The notes beneath the pieces are model-generated. The model worked only from the letters and a program-made list of their open reading frames with translations. It had not been told where the DNA came from and did not search any database. The translations under genes were made by a program, and so were the position numbers. This document shows, piece by piece, positions 27,065 to 36,269 of a stretch of 64,000 nt of DNA. Where the stretch lies: contig NZ_MDFM01000002.1 in the NCBI RefSeq assembly GCF_002939985.1, positions 124,001 through 188,000 of the forward strand, read 5' to 3'. This stretch comes from Xanthomonas hortorum pv. cynarae. GTDB taxonomy: Bacteria > Pseudomonadota > Gammaproteobacteria > Xanthomonadales > Xanthomonadaceae. The number at the start of each line of letters is the position of its first letter. The stretch's first letter is position 1.

Positions 27065-27490
27065 TTAGAGCGCGGCATCCTTCAACTTCTTCAGCAAGCG
27101 AGCCTTGACCTTGAAGCTGGCCGGCTTTGCGGCAAAGGTCTGCTCTTCCTTAGTGAAGGGGTTGATGCCCTTGCGCTTGGGCTTGGCCGGCACATGGACG
27201 CTGGTCAGCTTCAGCATGCCCGGCAGAGTGAACGAGCCGGCGCCCTTTTTGCTCAGCGAGGAATGTGCAACGGATTCCAGCGTCGCCAGAACGGCGCGGA
27301 CGTCCTTCGGAGCCAGCTGGGTGGATTCGGCGATGTGCGCGACCAGGCCGGTCTTGCTCAGTGCTTCCTTGATTGGCTTCGGCGCGGCGGACTTGGCAGC
27401 GGCGGCCTTCGCCGGCTTTGCGGTCTTGGTGGCGGCGACCTTTTTCACTGCCTTTTTGGGGGCAGCCTTCTTAGCGGCGGTTTTTGCCAT
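27065..27490 (-). CDS. HU-like DNA-binding protein with histone H1-like tail
   Basis: This 141-residue nucleoid protein has a Lys/Ala/Pro-rich N-terminal tail (about 1-40, with AKTAAKKAAPKKAVKKV-type repeats like histone H1) followed by an HU-related domain. In that domain TGLVAHIAESTQLAPKDVRAVLATLESVAHSSL forms the dimer helices and GSFTLPGMLKLTSVHVPAKPKRKGINPFTKEEQTF forms the DNA-binding arms. A basic helix KVKARLLKKLKDA ends it. It likely compacts DNA. Because lysine tails are often modified, it could be a substrate for the SET-domain protein nearby; that is inference. Confidence 0.85.
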   Translation of the reverse strand: MAKTAAKKAAPKKAVKKVAATKTAKPAKAAAAKSAAPKPIKEALSKTGLVAHIAESTQLAPKDVRAVLATLESVAHSSLSKKGAGSFTLPGMLKLTSVHVPAKPKRKGINPFTKEEQTFAAKPASFKVKARLLKKLKDAAL

Positions 27491-27927
27491 GAGTTATGTA
27501 TTCCGTATTCGTAGGTGGTGTTGGGTCTGCCGACCCAGTCGGCAACGCGAAATGTAGGGCAACTGCTGCGCGCCGCCAATAGGCAAACGATGAAACAACG
27601 CGAAAAAAGCGTCTTTCGACGGGGATTCGTTCACCAGCGGCAGAAAACGCGTACGAAACGCATTGTCGAGTCGGTTGCGATGTGCGCGTTGACGAAGCGT
27701 CTGACGCAGAGCAGCAGGTCTTCAGCGCGAGCTTGCGTGCATGATCGAGCAGGCGATCTGGCGTTGGGTGTTGCCGAAATCTGCGGCTGGCTGATGGTGT
27801 TGGTCGGCATGGCGAGCGCGGATGGATCGCCGTTATGCAGGATCTCTGCAGTGCCGACGGATCGACTGCATACCTGCGATCAGCTTTGGTTGCGAGGAAA
27901 TCCTGCGCTTCTTCGTTAGCGGATTCG
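27491..27927. other. Intergenic region without recognised gene
   Basis: About 437 bases between the HU-like gene and proC. Small open frames on both strands have no convincing start or family. The part near 27490 must carry the HU-like gene promoter. The hairpin TTAGCG gatt CGCTAA at 27916-27931 overlaps the proC stop codon but lacks a T-run. Confidence 0.6.
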
Positions 27928-28782
27928 CTAATCGTTGGCGGCCGACAGGCTACGGCCGCGCTCGGTGGCTGCGGTGATTGCGCTTGCGGTGAGCGCTTCG
28001 AAGCCGCCGGCCTGGAATGCCTCGATCGCCGCCTGCGTGGTGCCATTGGGCGAGGTCACGCGGCGGCGGAGCACATCCGGTGCCTCGCCTGATTCGGTGA
28101 GCATGCGCGCGGCGCCAAGCACGGTTTGCAGCACCAGCGTGCGTGCGGTGTCGGCGGGCAGACCCTGCGCCTGCGCAGCAGCCTCCATCGCTTCGGCCAG
28201 CAGAAAGACATAGGCCGGGCCGCTGCCGGAGACGGCGGTCACCGCGTCCATCTGCGCTTCGTCGTCGATCCACACGGTGACGCCGGCGCTGTCCAGCAAG
28301 CGGGTCGCCTGCACGCGTTGCGCGTCGGAAACGCGCGCAGTGGCGTACAGCCCGGTGACGCCGGCGCCGAGCAGGGCGGGCGTGTTGGGCATTGCGCGCA
28401 CCACTGCCACGTCACCGCCCGACCAGCGCTGCAGTTGCGTTGCGGTGATGCCGGCAGCGATGGACAGCAGCAGCGGCTGCTGCGCCTGCGCAAGGTCGGC
28501 CAGCTGTGCGCACACCGAAGGCAGCACTTGCGGTTTGACTGCCAATACCCAGATGGCCGCGCCGTCCACGGCGGTGCGGGCGTCTTCCACGGCGTGCACG
28601 CCGAAGTCGCGCGATAACGCCTCGCGCAATTCGGCAATCGGCTCGGCCACGCGGATGCTGGTTGCGGGCACACGTTGCCGGATCAGCCCGGCAATCAGGC
28701 TGCGCGCCATGTTGCCGCCACCGACGAACGCGGTGATTGCAGCGTTGGGATGCGAAGACGCGGGCGAACAGGGCAGAGTCAT
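27928..28782 (-). CDS. proC: Pyrroline-5-carboxylate reductase ProC
   Basis: This 284-residue enzyme catalyses the last step of proline synthesis, reducing pyrroline-5-carboxylate with NAD(P)H. The Rossmann start is FVGGGNMARSLIAGLI, with VLAVKPQVL and VRAMPNTPALLGAGVTGLYA following. The C-terminal dimer domain has AVSGSGPAYVFLLAEAMEAAAQAQGLP and VTSPNGTTQAAIEAF. It lies 47 bases downstream of the yggS gene and is probably co-transcribed, the common proteobacterial order. Confidence 0.94.
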   Translation of the reverse strand: MTLPCSPASSHPNAAITAFVGGGNMARSLIAGLIRQRVPATSIRVAEPIAELREALSRDFGVHAVEDARTAVDGAAIWVLAVKPQVLPSVCAQLADLAQAQQPLLLSIAAGITATQLQRWSGGDVAVVRAMPNTPALLGAGVTGLYATARVSDAQRVQATRLLDSAGVTVWIDDEAQMDAVTAVSGSGPAYVFLLAEAMEAAAQAQGLPADTARTLVLQTVLGAARMLTESGEAPDVLRRRVTSPNGTTQAAIEAFQAGGFEALTASAITAATERGRSLSAAND

Positions 28783-28829
28783 TGCAGCACCTTAGGTCAG
28801 AAAGATCGGTAATCGACGCGCGAGGCCGA

Positions 28830-29522
28830 TCAGGACGCGGCGGCAGGCGACGAGGCGCGTTCGCCAAACAATGCGGTACCGACACGCACCATGGTGGCAC
28901 CGGCCGCGATCGCTTCGGCGAAATCCGAACTCATGCCCATCGACAAGGTATCCACCTGCGGGTAGCGACCCTTGAGGTCTTCGAATAGCGCCTGCATGCG
29001 AGTAAACGCAGCCGCGCGCCGTGCCTGCTCGGGAAACGGCGCGGGAATCGCCATCAGCCCGCGCAACTGCAGACGCGGTTGCAGCGCGATGTCACGGGCC
29101 AGCGCATCGATCGCCTCCGGCGCGCAACCGTGCTTGCTGTCCTCGTCGTCGATATTGACCTGGATCAGCACGTTCAACGGCGCGCGATCGTCCGGGCGGT
29201 AGCGCGCCAGCAGCGGAATCAGTTTGGCGCGGTCCACGGTCTGCACCCAATCAAAGCATTGGCTGGCCAGTTCGGCCTTGTTGGATTGCAGGTGGCCGAT
29301 CAGATGCCATTCCAATCCCAGCGCATGCAGTTCGGCGATCTTGGCCTGCGCTTCCTGCACGTAGTTTTCGCCGAACGCGCGCTGGCCTTGCGCCGCCAAC
29401 ACGGCGAGGGCATCCGCAGGCCTGGTCTTGGACACTGCGAGCAGGCGTACATCGGTATGGGCCTGCTGGGTCGCGGCGGCGTGGATGGCATCGAGAATCT
29501 GCTGTAGCGACGAAGCCGTCAC
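28830..29522 (-). CDS. yggS: YggS/PLPBP family PLP homeostasis protein
   Basis: This 230-residue protein of the fold-type III PLP-binding YggS family buffers pyridoxal phosphate and is not known to be catalytic. Features include LLAVSKTRPADAL (PLP lysine K in VSKT), FGENYVQEA, WHLIGHLQSNKA, VQTVDRAKLIPLL, QVNIDDEDSKHGC and the phosphate-binding end LSMGMSSDFAEAIAAGATMVRVGTALFG. It is followed by proC in the same direction and diverges from pilT. Confidence 0.93.
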   Translation of the reverse strand: MTASSLQQILDAIHAAATQQAHTDVRLLAVSKTRPADALAVLAAQGQRAFGENYVQEAQAKIAELHALGLEWHLIGHLQSNKAELASQCFDWVQTVDRAKLIPLLARYRPDDRAPLNVLIQVNIDDEDSKHGCAPEAIDALARDIALQPRLQLRGLMAIPAPFPEQARRAAAFTRMQALFEDLKGRYPQVDTLSMGMSSDFAEAIAAGATMVRVGTALFGERASSPAAAS

Positions 29523-29845
29523 GTGGCATTCCAGGAAAGAGGTGGAGCGCTATAGTGCCGCCCTGCGGTGTTTGGTTCCAACCGGCCGCGGGAAGTTGGG
29601 GATCGGTGACGCTGCGAAAGCTGCCGCCAGGCCGGAAGTGTGCCCGCTGGCACTGATCGAGCGGCACGCCGCAGTGTCGGCGACACGCAGCAAGCTCCGT
29701 GCGGCCAAGGCCGAAACCAACCCCTTCAGGCTCGCCTGACAGTGCCAGCCTGAACCGGTGTCGGGCCGCTTCCCGCCAGCAGCCAGAACGCTATACTGCC
29801 GCTCGGGGAGTACCTTCCAATCGCAGCCTAGGGGAAAAGCAGCGC
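29523..29845. other. Divergent promoter region between yggS and pilT
   Basis: About 320 GC-rich bases with no convincing protein. TATACT at 29792-29797 is a likely -10 for pilT, about 49 bases before its start. TATAGT at 29551 (or its complement) could serve another transcript. The middle (about 29600-29740) has several inverted repeats; a small RNA cannot be excluded, but I recognise none. Confidence 0.5.
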
Positions 29846-30883
29846 ATGGATATCGCTGAACTATTGGCGTTTTCTGTCAAAAATAAGGCATCGGACCTGC
29901 ATCTGTCGGCCGGCTTGCCGCCGATGATCCGTGTCGATGGCGATGTCCGTCGCATCAATATTCCGGCGTTGGACCACAAGCAGGTGCACGCGCTGGTCTA
30001 CGACATCATGTCGGACAAGCAGCGCCGCGATTACGAGGAATTCCTCGAGGTCGACTTCTCGTTCGAGATTCCCTCGCTGGCGCGCTTCCGCGTCAATGCG
30101 TTCAACCAGAACCGCGGCGCCGGTGCGGTGTTCCGCACCATTCCCTCCGAAGTGCTGACGCTGGAAGACCTGGGCTGCCCGCCGATCTTTCGCCAGTTGA
30201 TCGACCAGCCGCAGGGCCTGATCCTGGTCACCGGGCCGACCGGTTCGGGCAAGTCGACCACGCTCGCCGGCATGATCGACTACATCAACAAGAACGAATA
30301 CGGCCACATCCTCACGGTCGAGGATCCGATCGAATTCGTGCACACCTCGCAGAAGTGCCTGATCAACCAGCGCGAAGTGCACCGCGACACGCACGGCTTC
30401 AACGAGGCGCTGCGCTCGGCCTTGCGCGAAGACCCTGACATCATTCTGGTCGGCGAGTTGCGCGATCTGGAAACCATCCGCCTGGCGCTGACCGCAGCAG
30501 AAACCGGCCATCTGGTGTTCGGTACCTTGCACACCAGCTCGGCGGCCAAGACCATCGACCGTATCGTCGACGTGTTCCCGGCCGGCGAAAAGCCGATGGT
30601 GCGCTCGATGCTGTCCGAATCCCTGCGCGCGGTGATCTCGCAGGCACTATTGAAGAAGGTCGGCGGCGGACGTACCGCCGCCTGGGAAATCATGGTCGGC
30701 ACCCCGGCGATCCGTAACCTGATCCGCGAGGACAAGGTGGCGCAGATGTATTCGTCGATTCAGACCGGCCAGCAATACGGCATGCAGACGCTGGATCAGC
30801 ATCTGCAGGACCTGGTCAAGCGCAGCCTGATCACACGCAACCAGGCGCGCGAATACGCCAAGGACAAGCGGATATTCGAGTAG
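29846..30883 (+). CDS. pilT: Type IV pilus retraction ATPase PilT
   Basis: This 345-residue hexameric ATPase depolymerises type IV pili, driving twitching motility and DNA uptake. Walker A GPTGSGKST is at 130-138, the Asp box in HILTVEDPIEFVH near 154-165, Walker B DPDIILVGELRD at 196-207, and the His box in GHLVFGTLHTSSAAKTIDRI. The C-terminal AIRNLIREDKVAQMYSSIQTGQQYGMQTLDQHL is PilT-specific. The start ATG 29846 has AGGGGAAA upstream; earlier codons look non-coding. pilU follows. Confidence 0.96.
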   Translation: MDIAELLAFSVKNKASDLHLSAGLPPMIRVDGDVRRINIPALDHKQVHALVYDIMSDKQRRDYEEFLEVDFSFEIPSLARFRVNAFNQNRGAGAVFRTIPSEVLTLEDLGCPPIFRQLIDQPQGLILVTGPTGSGKSTTLAGMIDYINKNEYGHILTVEDPIEFVHTSQKCLINQREVHRDTHGFNEALRSALREDPDIILVGELRDLETIRLALTAAETGHLVFGTLHTSSAAKTIDRIVDVFPAGEKPMVRSMLSESLRAVISQALLKKVGGGRTAAWEIMVGTPAIRNLIREDKVAQMYSSIQTGQQYGMQTLDQHLQDLVKRSLITRNQAREYAKDKRIFE

Positions 30884-30888
30884 CCAGG

Positions 30889-30971
30889 ATTCGGGATTCG
30901 GGATTCGCAATGGCGATCTCCCGGACCGGACCCCGCTCTTGCGAATCCCGAATCTCCCATCCCGAATCCCT
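30889..30971. repeat. GGGATTCGGGATT inverted repeat between pilT and pilU
   Basis: GGGATTCGGGATTCGC (about 30899-30910) pairs with GCGAATCCCGAATC (30940-30953), with a second CCCGAATCCC beyond. The motif class recurs at 18006-18030, 18310-18365 and 36186-36206. It could fold as an RNA hairpin in the pilT-pilU transcript and sits in all but a few bases of the 106-base spacer. Confidence 0.8.
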
Positions 30972-30989
30972 GCTCCAGAGGAGCACGCC

Positions 30990-32120
30990 ATGAGCACTAT
31001 CGACTTCACCTCGTTCCTCAAGCTGATGGCGCACCAGAAGGCGTCGGATCTGTTCATCACTTCGGGCATGCCGCCGGCGATCAAGGTCAACGGCAAGATC
31101 AGCCCGATCACCCAGACACCGCTGACGGCGCAACAAAGTCGCGATTTGGTGTTGAACGTGATGACGCCGTCGCAGCGCGAAGAATTCGAAAAGACGCACG
31201 AGTGCAACTTCGCCATCGGCGTGTCAGGGGTCGGGCGTTTTCGTGTGAGCTGCTTCTATCAGCGCAACCAGGTCGGCATGGTGCTGCGCCGGATCGAAAC
31301 GCGGATTCCCACGGTGGAAGAGTTGAGCCTGCCGCCGGTGATCAAGACGCTGGCGATGACCAAGCGCGGCATCATCATCTTTGTGGGCGCCACCGGTACC
31401 GGGAAGTCGACCTCGCTGGCGGCGATGATCGGTTACCGCAACCAGAATTCCACCGGGCACATCATCACCATCGAAGATCCGATCGAATTCGTGCACAAGC
31501 ACGAAGGCTGCATCATCACCCAGCGCGAAGTCGGCATCGATACCGACAGCTGGGAGAACGCGCTGAAAAACACCCTGCGCCAGGCGCCGGACGTGATCAT
31601 GATCGGCGAGGTGCGTACCCGCGAAGGCATGGACCACGCGGTGGCATTCGCCGAAACCGGCCATCTGGTGCTGTGCACCCTGCACGCCAACAACGCCAAC
31701 CAGGCGATGGACCGCATCATCAACTTCTTCCCGGAAGATCGCCGCAATCAGCTGCTGATGGATCTGTCGCTCAATCTCAAGGGCGTGGTCGCGCAGCAGT
31801 TGATTCCGACTCCGGACGGGCGCAGCCGTCGCGTGGCGATGGAGATCATGCTGGGCACCCCGCTGGTGCAGGATTACATCCGCGACGGCGAGATCCACAA
31901 GCTCAAGGAGATCATGAAGGAGTCCACCAACCTGGGCATGCGCACCTTCGATCAGAGCCTGTTCGAGCTGTATCAGGCCGGCGAAATCAGCTACGAAGAC
32001 GCGCTGCGCTATGCCGATTCGCAGAACGAAGTGCGCCTGCGCATCAAGCTCTCGCAGGGCGGCGACGCCAAGACCCTGGCGCAGGGGATGGATGGTGTGG
32101 AGATTGCCGAGGTTCGGTGA
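30990..32120 (+). CDS. pilU: Type IV pilus retraction ATPase PilU
   Basis: This 376-residue PilT paralogue acts with PilT in pilus retraction. Walker A GATGTGKST at 133-141, Asp box HIITIEDPIEFVH, Walker B DVIMIGEVRTREG, and His box GHLVLCTLHANNANQAMDRI are intact. The C-terminus VRLRIKLSQGGDAK is longer than PilT's, as in other PilU proteins. ATG 30990 with AGAGGAG upstream is the start. Only a repeat separates it from pilT, so a shared transcript is likely. Confidence 0.95.
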   Translation: MSTIDFTSFLKLMAHQKASDLFITSGMPPAIKVNGKISPITQTPLTAQQSRDLVLNVMTPSQREEFEKTHECNFAIGVSGVGRFRVSCFYQRNQVGMVLRRIETRIPTVEELSLPPVIKTLAMTKRGIIIFVGATGTGKSTSLAAMIGYRNQNSTGHIITIEDPIEFVHKHEGCIITQREVGIDTDSWENALKNTLRQAPDVIMIGEVRTREGMDHAVAFAETGHLVLCTLHANNANQAMDRIINFFPEDRRNQLLMDLSLNLKGVVAQQLIPTPDGRSRRVAMEIMLGTPLVQDYIRDGEIHKLKEIMKESTNLGMRTFDQSLFELYQAGEISYEDALRYADSQNEVRLRIKLSQGGDAKTLAQGMDGVEIAEVR

Positions 32121-32368
32121 GTCGCCCAGGACCGCTGCGCCCTGGTGCATTCCGGTGCATGGTCGTGGCGTAGCACGCTGAAGAAATCACCTGCACAAGG
32201 TTGCCGGAACTTGGCGCCTCATCTCTGCGTGCAAGCGTCTGCTGCAAAAAGACAGGGTAAAGACCGCACTGTTGGTCGATGAACATGCAGCGCAGCAGTG
32301 CGCGCCTGCGGTGACGTTTCAGATGTAACCAGGCGGGCCGATAGTGTCTAATATCGCACCCCATTGCA

Positions 32369-33097
32369 GTGCCCGAACCTGTGAGCCTTCCCGATTCCGA
32401 TCTGCGTCCGGAGCAAGAACCGCTGCCCGATGACGGCGCTGTGGTCACCTCCGGCCCGTTGACGCCGCCGCCGGATTCGGCCGGCACCGCGGCCGACGAT
32501 CATGCCTATCACCACTCGGTAGCCGAGGACGCGCAAGGCATGGTGCTGGCGACGCTGGTGGCCTCGTTGGGCCTGGCGATCTTTGCCAAAGGCGGCCTGA
32601 TGATCGGTGGCATGGCCGGTGTCGCATTCTTGCTGCATTACGCGTTGCACTGGAATTTCGGTCTGGTGTTCGTGCTGGTGAATCTGCCGTTCTATTGGCT
32701 GAGCGTGCGCCGCATGGGCTGGGAATTCACCTTGAAGACCTTCGCCGCAGTCGGCGCCTGCGGTGCGCTCACCGACCTGATACCGCGCTGGGCCGAGTAC
32801 GCACATATCAGTACGCTGTTTTCGGCGATTGTCGGCGGCGCGCTGGCGGGCCTGGGCATCCTGTTTTTCATCCGCCATCGCGGCAGTTTGGGCGGCATCG
32901 GCATCCTGGCGGTGTACCTGCAGCGCGAGCGCGGCTGGAGTGCGGGCAAGGTGCAGATGAGTTTCGATGCGATGCTGATGCTGGTCGCCTTCACCATCCT
33001 CACCCCGGACAAGGTGCTGTATTCGGCGCTGGGTGCGTTGATGCTGAGTCTGGTGTTGATGTTCAATCATCGCCCGCACCGCTATATGGGCGTGTGA
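32369..33097 (+). CDS. YitT-family membrane protein
   Basis: This 242-residue integral membrane protein of the YitT type has about six hydrophobic segments. An acidic, Pro-rich cytoplasmic N-terminus (about 50 residues) precedes FAKGGLMIGGMAGVAFLLHYALHWNFGLVFVLVNLPFYWLS, the diagnostic YitT region; GSLGGIGILAVYLQRERGW is also typical. Its transport role is unknown. The start is a GTG at 32369, with a second GTG at 32381 as alternative; TCTAATAT just upstream suggests a promoter. The preceding 248 bases hold nothing else clear. Confidence 0.82.
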   Translation: MPEPVSLPDSDLRPEQEPLPDDGAVVTSGPLTPPPDSAGTAADDHAYHHSVAEDAQGMVLATLVASLGLAIFAKGGLMIGGMAGVAFLLHYALHWNFGLVFVLVNLPFYWLSVRRMGWEFTLKTFAAVGACGALTDLIPRWAEYAHISTLFSAIVGGALAGLGILFFIRHRGSLGGIGILAVYLQRERGWSAGKVQMSFDAMLMLVAFTILTPDKVLYSALGALMLSLVLMFNHRPHRYMGV

Positions 33098-33238
33098 CTC
33101 AGGCGATGGCTGGCGTGCCGCTGGCGCAACCGTGCTAGGCAACTGCATGCTATGCATCCCGGGCGGCATGTAATCCATCGGCACTGCCACGTATGCGGCA
33201 TGCCTCTATCTGCCGGCATGCGCTCGATCGTATCGCCG

Positions 33239-33784
33239 CTATGCGTTTTCGCTCAGCATCCACGGCGGCGACAGTGCCTGGATATGCGCAAACACCGGGC
33301 AATCTTCATGATGCGCGCCAGGTAGGTAGCCCAGGCTCATCAGGAATTCGCCGGTGATTTCGCCGCCGGTGAAGCGAAAGGTCTTCTTGAACAGCTTGAT
33401 CCAGTCTGGCTTGGCGAGCGGGTGCCGTGCATCCAGCCATTGCGCGAAGCTGCCGTGCGAGGCGCGCAGCGTCTGGATGACCTGCGCGTTATGGATCGCC
33501 GCCAGCACCTTGAGCCGGTTGTGGATGATGCCGGCATCGCCCATCAGCCGAACGATGTCGGCCTCGCCATAGGCCACCACCGTGTCCACGTCGAAACTGT
33601 CATAGGCGCGCTGGAAATTGCTGCGCTTGCGCAGGATGGTTTCCCAGCTCAATCCGGCCTGATTGATTTCCAGCACCAGCCGCTCGAACAGCTCGCGTTC
33701 GTCGCGCTGCGGGAAGCCATATTCGTACGCGTGGTAGTGGCCGTGGACAGGATGGCCTGGGGCGATGCTGCAATAGCCGCTCAT
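33239..33784 (-). CDS. tag: DNA-3-methyladenine glycosylase I (Tag)
   Basis: This 181-residue base-excision repair enzyme removes 3-methyladenine. The Tag family is shown by YHAYEYGFPQRDERELFERLVLEINQAGLSWETILRKRSNFQRAYDSFD, GDAGIIHNRLKVLAAIHNA and the C-terminal zinc region GAHHEDCPVF. The N-terminal zinc ligands would be C5 and H17. The tail is shorter than in E. coli Tag. It stands alone, convergent to the YitT-like gene. Confidence 0.9.
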   Translation of the reverse strand: MSGYCSIAPGHPVHGHYHAYEYGFPQRDERELFERLVLEINQAGLSWETILRKRSNFQRAYDSFDVDTVVAYGEADIVRLMGDAGIIHNRLKVLAAIHNAQVIQTLRASHGSFAQWLDARHPLAKPDWIKLFKKTFRFTGGEITGEFLMSLGYLPGAHHEDCPVFAHIQALSPPWMLSENA

Positions 33785-34069
33785 GGGGCTGCCTGTGATG
33801 TGCGCCGTGGTGGTGGGCCGGCGCGATGGAAAGAGGGGTCAAGCCTGGCGAATACAGCGCCGCCCAGCGCCAAGTCTGGATGAACAAGCTAGCAGCGCAG
33901 AATGCATCGCACGAGCCCGGCTTGCATCGCCAGCGACAACCTGAACGCATAGGTCAGAAACGGCACCGGCACCGCGTTCGCAGTCCGGCCCATCGTCAGC
34001 ATCGGCCGCCCACAGCGCCAGGCAAGCGTCAAGTATGGCAGCGGCTCTGCGCGCGGCGGAGCGAACGGC

Positions 34070-34075
34070 TAGAAT
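34070..34075 (+). promoter_or_regulatory. Putative -10 element of algH
   Basis: TAGAAT ends six bases before the algH start codon, which would put transcription start at or near the ATG (34082). I see no convincing Shine-Dalgarno sequence in this space. If correct, the mRNA is leaderless. The sequence from 33785 to here has no recognised gene. Confidence 0.4.
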
Positions 34076-34081
34076 GCGGCC

Positions 34082-34648
34082 ATGTCCGTTTTGCCCACGC
34101 CTCTGGCCAACCAACTGCTGATTGCGCTCCCGGCGCTGTCCGACCCCACCTTTTCGCGTAGCGTCGCGCTGATCTGTCAGCACGACGAGAACGGCGCGAT
34201 GGGCGTGTTGGTCAATCGGCCCTCCGAATACACGCTGGGCGAAGTCCTGTCGCAAATGGGCATCGACACCGTCGACGAGCACCTGCGCGAGCAGATCGTG
34301 CTCAGCGGCGGGCCGGTGCATCCGGAGCGCGGCTTCGTCATACACGACGATGCGCGCGAATGGGATTCCTGCCTGGAAGTGGGGCAGGGCGTGTTCCTGA
34401 CCACCTCGCGCGATATTCTCGAAGCCATGGCGGCCGGCGACGGCCCGCGCAATGCGCTGGTGGCGCTTGGCTGTGCCGGCTGGGGCGCGGGGCAACTCGA
34501 GTTCGAACTGGGCGAGAACAGCTGGCTCACCGCGCCGTCGGATGCCAATGTGCTGTTCGCCACCGCGCTGGAAGATCGCTGGCAGACCGCTGCCGGGCGC
34601 ATCGGCGTGGATCTGTTCCGGCTGACGGATTATTCCGGGCATGCCTGA
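34082..34648 (+). CDS. algH: YqgE/AlgH family protein
   Basis: This 188-residue protein of the UPF0301 (YqgE/AlgH) family has a compact alpha/beta fold; its function is not settled. Conserved parts include [71 protein letters not shown] and [24 protein letters not shown]. It overlaps ruvX by eight bases and begins an algH-ruvX-pyrB operon, the standard order in Pseudomonas and Xanthomonas. Confidence 0.93.
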   Translation: MSVLPTPLANQLLIALPALSDPTFSRSVALICQHDENGAMGVLVNRPSEYTLGEVLSQMGIDTVDEHLREQIVLSGGPVHPERGFVIHDDAREWDSCLEVGQGVFLTTSRDILEAMAAGDGPRNALVALGCAGWGAGQLEFELGENSWLTAPSDANVLFATALEDRWQTAAGRIGVDLFRLTDYSGHA

Positions 34649-35108
34649 GGCGGGCGCGATCCGCCCGGATGGCACGGTGCTGGGCTTCGACGTAGGGTCG
34701 CGCCGGATTGGCGTGGCCGTGGGCACCGCGCTCGGTGCCGGCGCACGCGCGGTCGCCGTCATCAACGTGCATGCCACCGGTCCCGACTGGGCCGCGCTGG
34801 ATCGTGTGCACAAGGAATGGCGACCCGATGGCCTGGTGATTGGCGACCCGCTCACCCTTGACGATAAAGACCAACCCGCGCGCAAGCGCGCGCATGCCTT
34901 TGCCCGCCAACTGCGCGAGCGCTATGCGCTGCCGGTGGTGCTGATCGACGAGCGCTCCAGTTCGGTCGAAGCCGCGCAGCGTTTCGCGCGCGAGCGCGCC
35001 GATGGGCGCAAGCGCCGCCGCGATGCCGAAGCGCTGGACGCGATGGCGGCCGCGGTCATTGTCGAACGCTGGTTGGCCGCGCCCGACCAAGCCACTCTTC
35101 TTCCCTGA
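34641..35108 (+). CDS. ruvX: RuvX/YqgF RNase H-fold nuclease
   Basis: This 155-residue YqgF-family protein is a putative Holliday-junction resolvase that also acts in rRNA maturation. Motif [14 protein letters not shown] carries the first acidic residue, [14 protein letters not shown] the second, and [17 protein letters not shown] the third. It starts inside algH and is 16 bases ahead of pyrB. It is essential in many bacteria. Confidence 0.93.
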   Translation: MPEAGAIRPDGTVLGFDVGSRRIGVAVGTALGAGARAVAVINVHATGPDWAALDRVHKEWRPDGLVIGDPLTLDDKDQPARKRAHAFARQLRERYALPVVLIDERSSSVEAAQRFARERADGRKRRRDAEALDAMAAAVIVERWLAAPDQATLLP

Positions 35109-35124
35109 TATTTCTCGACCTGCG

Positions 35125-36072
35125 ATGACCACCATGCAACTCGATTCGGACGGACGCCTGCGCCACCTGCTCACCCTGGAAGGACTGCCGCGCACCACGC
35201 TGCTGCAACTGCTCGATCGCGCCGGTCAGATCCGCGACGCCGCGGTAGGGCGCGTCGGCAAGCGCAGCGTGCTGGCCGGGACTGCGGTGTGCACATTGTT
35301 TTTTGAACCCTCAACGCGCACGCGCAGCTCGTTTCATCTGGCTGCGCAGCGGTTGGGTGCAGACGTGCTCAATTTCGATGCCTCCACTTCGTCCACCCGC
35401 AAGGGCGAGACCGCGCGCGACACCTTGAAGAATCTCGAGGCGATGGGCGTGCGTGGCTTTGTGGTGCGCCATCCCGACGACGGTGCGGTGGAAGCGCTGG
35501 CCGAGGCTGCAGGCGAGGGCACCGCCTTGATCAATGCCGGCGACGGACGCAGCTCGCATCCCACCCAGGGCCTGCTCGACATGCTCACCCTGCGCCAGGC
35601 CAAGGGCACCGATTTTTCCAAGCTCAAGGTGGTAATTGTCGGCGACGTGAAGCACTCGCGTGTGGCGCGTTCGGACCTGCACGCATTGCGCACCCTGGGC
35701 GTGGGCGAGATTCGTGTATGTGGTCCGGCCAGCCTGCTGCCCGACGACGACATGCTGGACGGCTGCGTGGTCGGCGAAGATTTCGACGCGATGCTCGAAG
35801 GCGTCGATGCGCTGATGATGCTGCGCCTGCAACGCGAGCGTATGGAAGAAGGCCTGGTGCCGTCGCTGGAGCAATACCACACCGATTACGGGCTAACCCG
35901 CGCGCGCCTGGCGCGTGCCGGTCGCGATGCCGCCGTGCTGCATCCAGGCCCGATCAACCGCGGCGTGGAAATTACCGACGAGGTCGCCGATGGCGCGCAA
36001 TCGTGCGTGCTGCGCCAGGTCGCCAACGGCGTCGCCGTGCGCATGGCCGTGCTGGAAACCTTGCTCGGCTAA
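35125..36072 (+). CDS. pyrB: Aspartate carbamoyltransferase catalytic chain PyrB
   Basis: This 315-residue enzyme joins carbamoyl phosphate and aspartate, the first committed step of pyrimidine synthesis. The carbamoyl-phosphate loop FEPSTRTRSSF is at 60-70. DGRSSHPTQGLLDMLT, VVIVGDVKHSRVARSD and LHPGPINRGVEI follow. The regulatory chain pyrI is absent here, so the class-A or trimeric form is likely. I take ATG 35125 as the start, after the ruvX stop; the longer frame overlaps ruvX out of frame. Confidence 0.95.
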   Translation: MTTMQLDSDGRLRHLLTLEGLPRTTLLQLLDRAGQIRDAAVGRVGKRSVLAGTAVCTLFFEPSTRTRSSFHLAAQRLGADVLNFDASTSSTRKGETARDTLKNLEAMGVRGFVVRHPDDGAVEALAEAAGEGTALINAGDGRSSHPTQGLLDMLTLRQAKGTDFSKLKVVIVGDVKHSRVARSDLHALRTLGVGEIRVCGPASLLPDDDMLDGCVVGEDFDAMLEGVDALMMLRLQRERMEEGLVPSLEQYHTDYGLTRARLARAGRDAAVLHPGPINRGVEITDEVADGAQSCVLRQVANGVAVRMAVLETLLG

Positions 36073-36269
36073 GCAAACGCAGCAATGCGACCGCGTAGCC
36101 ATAGTAGTGCGCGGTCGTTGTTCGGATAGGCATCGCAAGTACCTAGAACCTTGCTGCCAAGATCGCGCAGCGCGCTTCGCCTCTGCGAATCCCCAATCCC
36201 AAATCCCGGCACCAAGCCGTAACACCCACTGGCCTATCGTGGCAGCTCCTTTCATCGCAGGAGATCGCA

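Noticed and set aside
27515-27919. A 134-codon frame between the HU-like gene and proC
   Set aside because: No ribosome site, no family, composition unlike neighbours.
29555-29760. 4.5S RNA or another known small RNA before pilT
   Set aside because: A GGCCGGAAG-like stretch recalls SRP RNA, but the conserved tetraloop and asymmetric loop cannot be fitted.
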